Assembly: GCA_963719415.1 (NCBI GenBank)
Contig: OY970383.1
Coordinates: forward strand, 1,240,001-1,304,000
Reading direction: 5' to 3'
DNA from: JAPLIS01 sp963719415
GTDB lineage: Bacteria > Babelota > Babeliae > Babelales > Vermiphilaceae
DNA length: 64,000 nucleotides
Shown: piece after piece, positions 60,665 to 64,000 of the stretch
How positions within the stretch are numbered: the first letter of the stretch is position 1
Layout of the letters: every line of letters begins with the position of its first letter
Translations under genes and position numbers: made by a program
The notes under the pieces: generated by a model
Seen by the model: the letters and a program-made list of their open reading frames with translations, nothing else
What the model was told of the DNA's origin: nothing
Database searches by the model: none

Positions 60665-61282
60665 TTTTTTACCTTAATGTATAAAAAACTATCGAAAAAA
60701 ATAGAGTTTCTATTGTTATTTATTCGTTTCTATTATAGAGTATACTCTATTTATTTCATAAAAATATACAGTTTGAAACCTTTTTTTAATTTTGGATAAC
60801 GTTATTGCTTATGTTTTGTGGCAAGAGGCATGCGTTGCGTAGATTTTTTTGGTGGAGATGCAGGTTGGGGTGCGATTGGTTGCATTTGTCTAATTATATC
60901 TATTTGTGTTTTATAAAAGCTTTTGACAATGAAGAAAAGAAAGAGAGTGAGGGCTTTTGCATTTTTTTATCTTTCATAAAAAATAATAAATTAATATTTT
61001 TTTCGCGTGCACAATACTTATGCACAATACCTAATAATCGCAGACCTAATCGTATGAAAATACAATAAACTTTCTATTTTCGTTCCTCTTTTAGAGTATA
61101 CTTTATTTATTTCGAAAAAATATACAGTTTGAAACCTCTCGGGGGCGCTGTCGGTATAAATAGTAGCTATAGTAGTCTTTGTTAAGATATCTCAGGCCAT
61201 AGAATTGTTTCAGCCTGTACTTGTTTTTGTCTTTTGTTTTTTGATATTCTGTAATAATAAGACAGAATTAAATAGGGTAATT
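60665..61282. repeat. Divergent intergenic region bounded by 59-bp direct repeats
   Basis: The stretches 60723-60781 and 61079-61137 are direct repeats of 59 bases with about seven differences. Both contain TAGAGTATACT[CT]TA, a perfect 14-base palindrome in the first copy, and end in ATATACAGTTTGAAACCT. The 297 bases between them include an 87-codon plus-strand frame (60805-61068) that lacks family features and is not called a gene. The repeats lie between the minus-strand family genes and the plus-strand genes, so a shared operator or promoter is possible. Confidence 0.7.
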
Positions 61283-62206
61283 ATGATAAGTAGATTATGG
61301 CGGTTGGTAGGAATTATTTTTTTAGGTTTTTTATTGTTGACTATGTTTGCTCAACAATCTTTTTCGGGCCAAGAACAAGATCTTCAGAAAAAGGTTGGGA
61401 ATACTTATTGTGAAAAGTTGATTGATTTGGATATAAAAAACGAACAAGAAGTAGGTACATGCGCTGGATTAAATTCGTTTGTTAATGTTGTATCTGGTAG
61501 AAAGGCTGCAGTAAAAAAAGCTCAACAAGAACTAGTAGAGGCTGCAGCAGAATTAGTTGAAGCAAAAATTCTGCAAAAAAAATTATCGAGTAAGCCAAAA
61601 GATACCTTGCCAGAAGAAGAAATTATAGAAATATATAAAGTAGATAAAAGAGTAGAGAGCGCAGAAAAGAAATTAAAGCAAAAGAGAGAAAAAAAGAATG
61701 CTGCTGTGGTGGCATTGAAATTTTCTATGGCTAAAATGGCAACAATCGCGGCAAAGGGCTTAGGAGGTTATTTTGGTGTGGCAGCAGGTTTAGGTTTGTT
61801 ATTTTTTCCATTTGCAAAGATGATTCATGAACGTGAAATTTTATATGGGGAGCCCTTATCGTTTTCTAATCCATTAGAAGGTTCGATAACAGCAGGTCTT
61901 TCTTGGCCACTTTTTGCATTTGGGGTATTTGTGCCTAAAGTACTGGAGCAAAGAGATAAGGCAAGAACTGTTGTTATTCAAGCAAAATTAGAAGCTGAAC
62001 TAAAGCTCACCAAAGCTTTGTTGGAAAAAGAAAAGGTATTGAAAAAAAGGGATAGTTTGTCAAGGGAACAGTTTATAAGAGCAGATTATATGATAAATGA
62101 AGAAATAAAAAAGGCGCAAGAAGAATTAGATAAAGCGCGTGCAGATGAAAATACGGTAGAAAAACGGTTCGATTGGCTTCCGATACACATTTTTGGTACT
62201 GATTAA
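61283..62206 (+). CDS. Secreted or membrane coiled-coil hypothetical protein
   Basis: The ATG at 61283 is chosen because it opens a signal/anchor (MISRLWRLVGIIFLGFLLL); an in-frame ATG at 61205 adds 26 residues with a separate hydrophobic stretch. The 307-residue product has an Ala/Glu/Lys-rich coiled coil (about 75-145), a hydrophobic glycine-rich pair of helices (about 150-220: GGYFGVAAGLGLLFFPFAK and others) and a second coiled coil. TMFAQQSFSG and NSFVNVVSGRKAAVKKAQQE recur in the next gene (TMFAQQSVAL, NDLVNMLSGKEDQMMAAAAM), so the two are paralogues. No known domain is recognised. Confidence 0.6.
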   Translation: MISRLWRLVGIIFLGFLLLTMFAQQSFSGQEQDLQKKVGNTYCEKLIDLDIKNEQEVGTCAGLNSFVNVVSGRKAAVKKAQQELVEAAAELVEAKILQKKLSSKPKDTLPEEEIIEIYKVDKRVESAEKKLKQKREKKNAAVVALKFSMAKMATIAAKGLGGYFGVAAGLGLLFFPFAKMIHEREILYGEPLSFSNPLEGSITAGLSWPLFAFGVFVPKVLEQRDKARTVVIQAKLEAELKLTKALLEKEKVLKKRDSLSREQFIRADYMINEEIKKAQEELDKARADENTVEKRFDWLPIHIFGTD

Positions 62207-62235
62207 TAGTTCTAAATAGAGGGGGGATGGTTTAA

Positions 62236-62952
62236 ATGAAGACCATTATTGATACGCAAAAATTAAAGTTTTTAATAAGTCGTGCAGTAATATTTATATC
62301 GAATTTGGTACCAAATGGCCAGTCTCGAGGCGTTAGAGTATCATTTTATTCGTTAGTTTTATGTATGTCTGTTTTTACGCTGACTATGTTTGCTCAACAA
62401 TCTGTTGCGCTTACCTGTCAACAACAAGAAGATGGTTTGGGCACGAGTTTGCTTTCGGGATATAACGATCTGGTAAATATGTTATCAGGAAAAGAAGATC
62501 AAATGATGGCAGCTGCAGCTATGGTAAAACAGGCTGAGTATGTCCTTGAAGTTGCGATCAAAAAGTCTAAGAATCCCTCGCCTGGTTTATCAGTTGCAGA
62601 TAGGGCTGTAGAAGAATATAAAGCAGGAGAAGCCATCAAAAGAGCACAAAAAGAAGTAACAATGGCACAAAATTTTTTGCACCGAGCAACGAAAGAATTA
62701 GGATTTAGCTATAAAGACAAAGTAGTTATCCCTTTTATTTCGTTAATGACTTATAACGATTATTTATCGCGCAAAGTGATTATGGAATTGATCGAAAAAG
62801 GTTTGAGCCCATCTATTTTGCCTGTTGCGGTTGAGCTGGCATTTTCGATGATACTTGCTGGTAAAGTAAAGTTGCCTCCAGTAGTTGATTATTTGATTGA
62901 TAAGGCTTCAGATAAAACAGATAAAAGAAAGAAGTCAGAGTCTCAGAAGTAA
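62236..62952 (+). CDS. Secreted or membrane hypothetical protein, paralogue of the preceding gene
   Basis: The 238-residue product shares the LTMFAQQS signal end and the NxLVNxLSGK motif with its neighbour, then has an Ala/Glu/Lys coiled coil (about 95-150). A shorter hydrophobic part and a Lys-rich end (DKTDKRKKSESQK) follow. GGGGGATGG precedes the ATG. It begins 30 bases after the upstream stop, giving a two-gene unit. The function is unknown; the pair resembles other secreted coiled-coil families of this window only in composition. Confidence 0.6.
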   Translation: MKTIIDTQKLKFLISRAVIFISNLVPNGQSRGVRVSFYSLVLCMSVFTLTMFAQQSVALTCQQQEDGLGTSLLSGYNDLVNMLSGKEDQMMAAAAMVKQAEYVLEVAIKKSKNPSPGLSVADRAVEEYKAGEAIKRAQKEVTMAQNFLHRATKELGFSYKDKVVIPFISLMTYNDYLSRKVIMELIEKGLSPSILPVAVELAFSMILAGKVKLPPVVDYLIDKASDKTDKRKKSESQK

Positions 62953-62972
62953 AAAAGTGTAAGTTTTTTTTA

Positions 62973-64000
62973 TTAAAAATGAGCTGAATCGATTATCTTA
63001 ATAGTGCCTTTATTATTTTTAAGAATAATTGATTTTGATGGTTCTGAATTTTTTTGTCCAAGAGTACCTTTTACTTCCTGTTTTACTTTGTGCCATACAT
63101 CATTGTTGAGTATAGTTGTGCGAGCTTGTAGGGTAACGGGAAGTTCTGAAAAAATATTCCCACAAGATGTTGTCGCGTGTAAAGAAGCGTATGTCTTTTT
63201 GGAAAGAGAGAGATAGATAGATCCCGTATCCGTTTTTAAATCGAGATAGCCGTTACTTGGTAGAGATATACTGTGAATGTTAATTTTCCCCGTCTGTGTT
63301 GATGCGTAGATGCTATCTTTAGCATCATAAATATGGATAGAGCCTTTAGTGGTGGTTGCATGGATCGGGCTGCTTGCTAATTCTACGTTTATAGATCCCT
63401 TTTTGTGTACCGTTGCAATAAGACTGTTATGGGTATTTGTGCATATGATATCTCCCTCTTTGGTGGCAAGGGTGATCATGCCATACGTATCTTGGGTGGT
63501 GATTGATCCCTTGTCGGTTTCTAAAAAGAGTGTTGTTGTGGCGGGTATAATAAGGTGATACTGTATATTTTCTTTGCAGTCAACGGTGGGTGTGGTGGGT
63601 TGGATAAAGAGAGTATTATTTTTGATGTAAGAATTAATGGTAAATGGTGTTGCAGGTTCCTGTTTTTGAATACATTTAGAGAGGCGAGTTAAATGGGGGC
63701 CAGAAGGGTCCGCTTCTTTAGTATATGCCGTATGGGTAGAAGTTGGGTGAGTAATCTTTTTTGTCGCACTGATAAAAATAGTTTGCTGAGATGTATGAGT
63801 TCTGACTTTTATATTGCCAGATATGTTTTTTAATTTTATAGTCTGAATTTGTGAAGCATTATATTTGTATTGTTTTACTTGTGTAGCAGGTGTTTTTTTT
63901 AACATCGTTGTTATTTTTTCGAGAGAAAAAAGAGCATGTATTGATGCGCTTTGCAGTACGAGTATACTGATTATTAATGATCTATATACAGGTGCATACG
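62973..64000 (-). CDS. DUF4097-like beta-repeat protein, 5' end outside window
   Basis: The mature part is built of short repeated strands (NISGNIKVRT, LETDKGSITTQ, TKEGDIICTN, TTKGSIHIYD, TQTGKINIHS, TDTGSIYLSL), the pattern of the DUF4097/putative adhesin fold, a right-handed beta-solenoid-like domain. An ATG at 63905 is in frame, but the frame stays open to the window edge. The residues upstream (SLIISILVLQSASIHALFS) form a signal peptide, so the real start is beyond base 64000. The role is unknown; relatives occur in envelope-stress and surface proteins. It is convergent with the coiled-coil pair, 20 bases between stops. Confidence 0.75.
   Translation of the reverse strand, partial: YAPVYRSLIISILVLQSASIHALFSLEKITTMLKKTPATQVKQYKYNASQIQTIKLKNISGNIKVRTHTSQQTIFISATKKITHPTSTHTAYTKEADPSGPHLTRLSKCIQKQEPATPFTINSYIKNNTLFIQPTTPTVDCKENIQYHLIIPATTTLFLETDKGSITTQDTYGMITLATKEGDIICTNTHNSLIATVHKKGSINVELASSPIHATTTKGSIHIYDAKDSIYASTQTGKINIHSISLPSNGYLDLKTDTGSIYLSLSKKTYASLHATTSCGNIFSELPVTLQARTTILNNDVWHKVKQEVKGTLGQKNSEPSKSIILKNNKGTIKIIDSAHF

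Noticed and set aside
60805..61068. 87-codon plus-strand frame between the 59-bp repeats
   Set aside because: Odd composition (many Cys, Trp and Arg), no ribosome binding site, and no family similarity by eye.

Overview
The window is AT-rich DNA that looks like the chromosome of a host-dependent Gram-negative bacterium. The closest fit is a member of Candidatus Dependentiae (TM6), the protist endosymbionts. The evidence is five ATP/ADP-type nucleotide transporters (NTT family), many secreted or lipidated proteins with no recognisable function, a candidate outer-membrane beta-barrel protein, eukaryote-like hydrolases with export signals, and genes broken at poly(A) runs. This assignment is inference; Chlamydiae- or Rickettsiales-like lineages also carry NTT proteins.

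Layout. 1-9.3 kb: the 3' end of dnaJ, an Fe-S scaffold gene (sufU/iscU type) with a NurA-domain gene, two tandem membrane-anchored HAD proteins (the second lacks catalytic residues), a VTT-domain membrane protein, an FAD/NAD oxidoreductase gene frameshifted at an A10 run, and a predicted outer-membrane barrel. 9.4-11.6 kb: mreB-rsmA, then nine copies of a 34-bp hairpin-forming repeat. 11.8-20.5 kb: an exported alpha/beta-hydrolase, a histone-deacetylase-fold protein with an export/lipoprotein signal, glycine-zipper proteins, tandem LOG-family genes, lysS and an M48 metalloprotease. 20.6-27.8 kb is accessory: a HigBA-like toxin-antitoxin pair with a 5'-broken toxin, a decayed IS5-type element, an AAA+ ATPase with a signal peptide, a DUF1624 membrane protein, a polymorphic-toxin C-terminal remnant coupled to a probable immunity gene, and an orphan HINT domain.

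27.8-36.4 kb carries three NTT genes alternating with two AAA-ATPase/PD-(D/E)XK genes. About 1.7 kb of the two modules is almost identical, and fragments of further module copies lie at 17.7 kb and 36.35 kb. 36.6-38.9 kb is a secreted eukaryote-type cytosolic phospholipase A2 homologue. 38.9-52.8 kb is mainly housekeeping: recJ, two small lipoproteins, lon, two more NTT genes, rpsB, tRNA-Ser(GGA), a signal recognition particle RNA directly after it, dnaX, der and hpf. 52.8-63 kb is nearly all lineage-specific secreted helical proteins in tandem paralogous sets, with tRNA-Ala(GGC) among them. The window ends in a DUF4097-type beta-repeat protein that runs off the right edge.

How it fits together: the NTT proteins would import host nucleotides. 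The exported phospholipase, deacetylase-fold protein, hydrolase, protease and helical families are candidates for acting on the host or the host-symbiont interface. Tandem duplication, gene conversion and poly(A) frameshifts show ongoing gene-family turnover and decay. All function calls are from reading sequence motifs; no database search was run.
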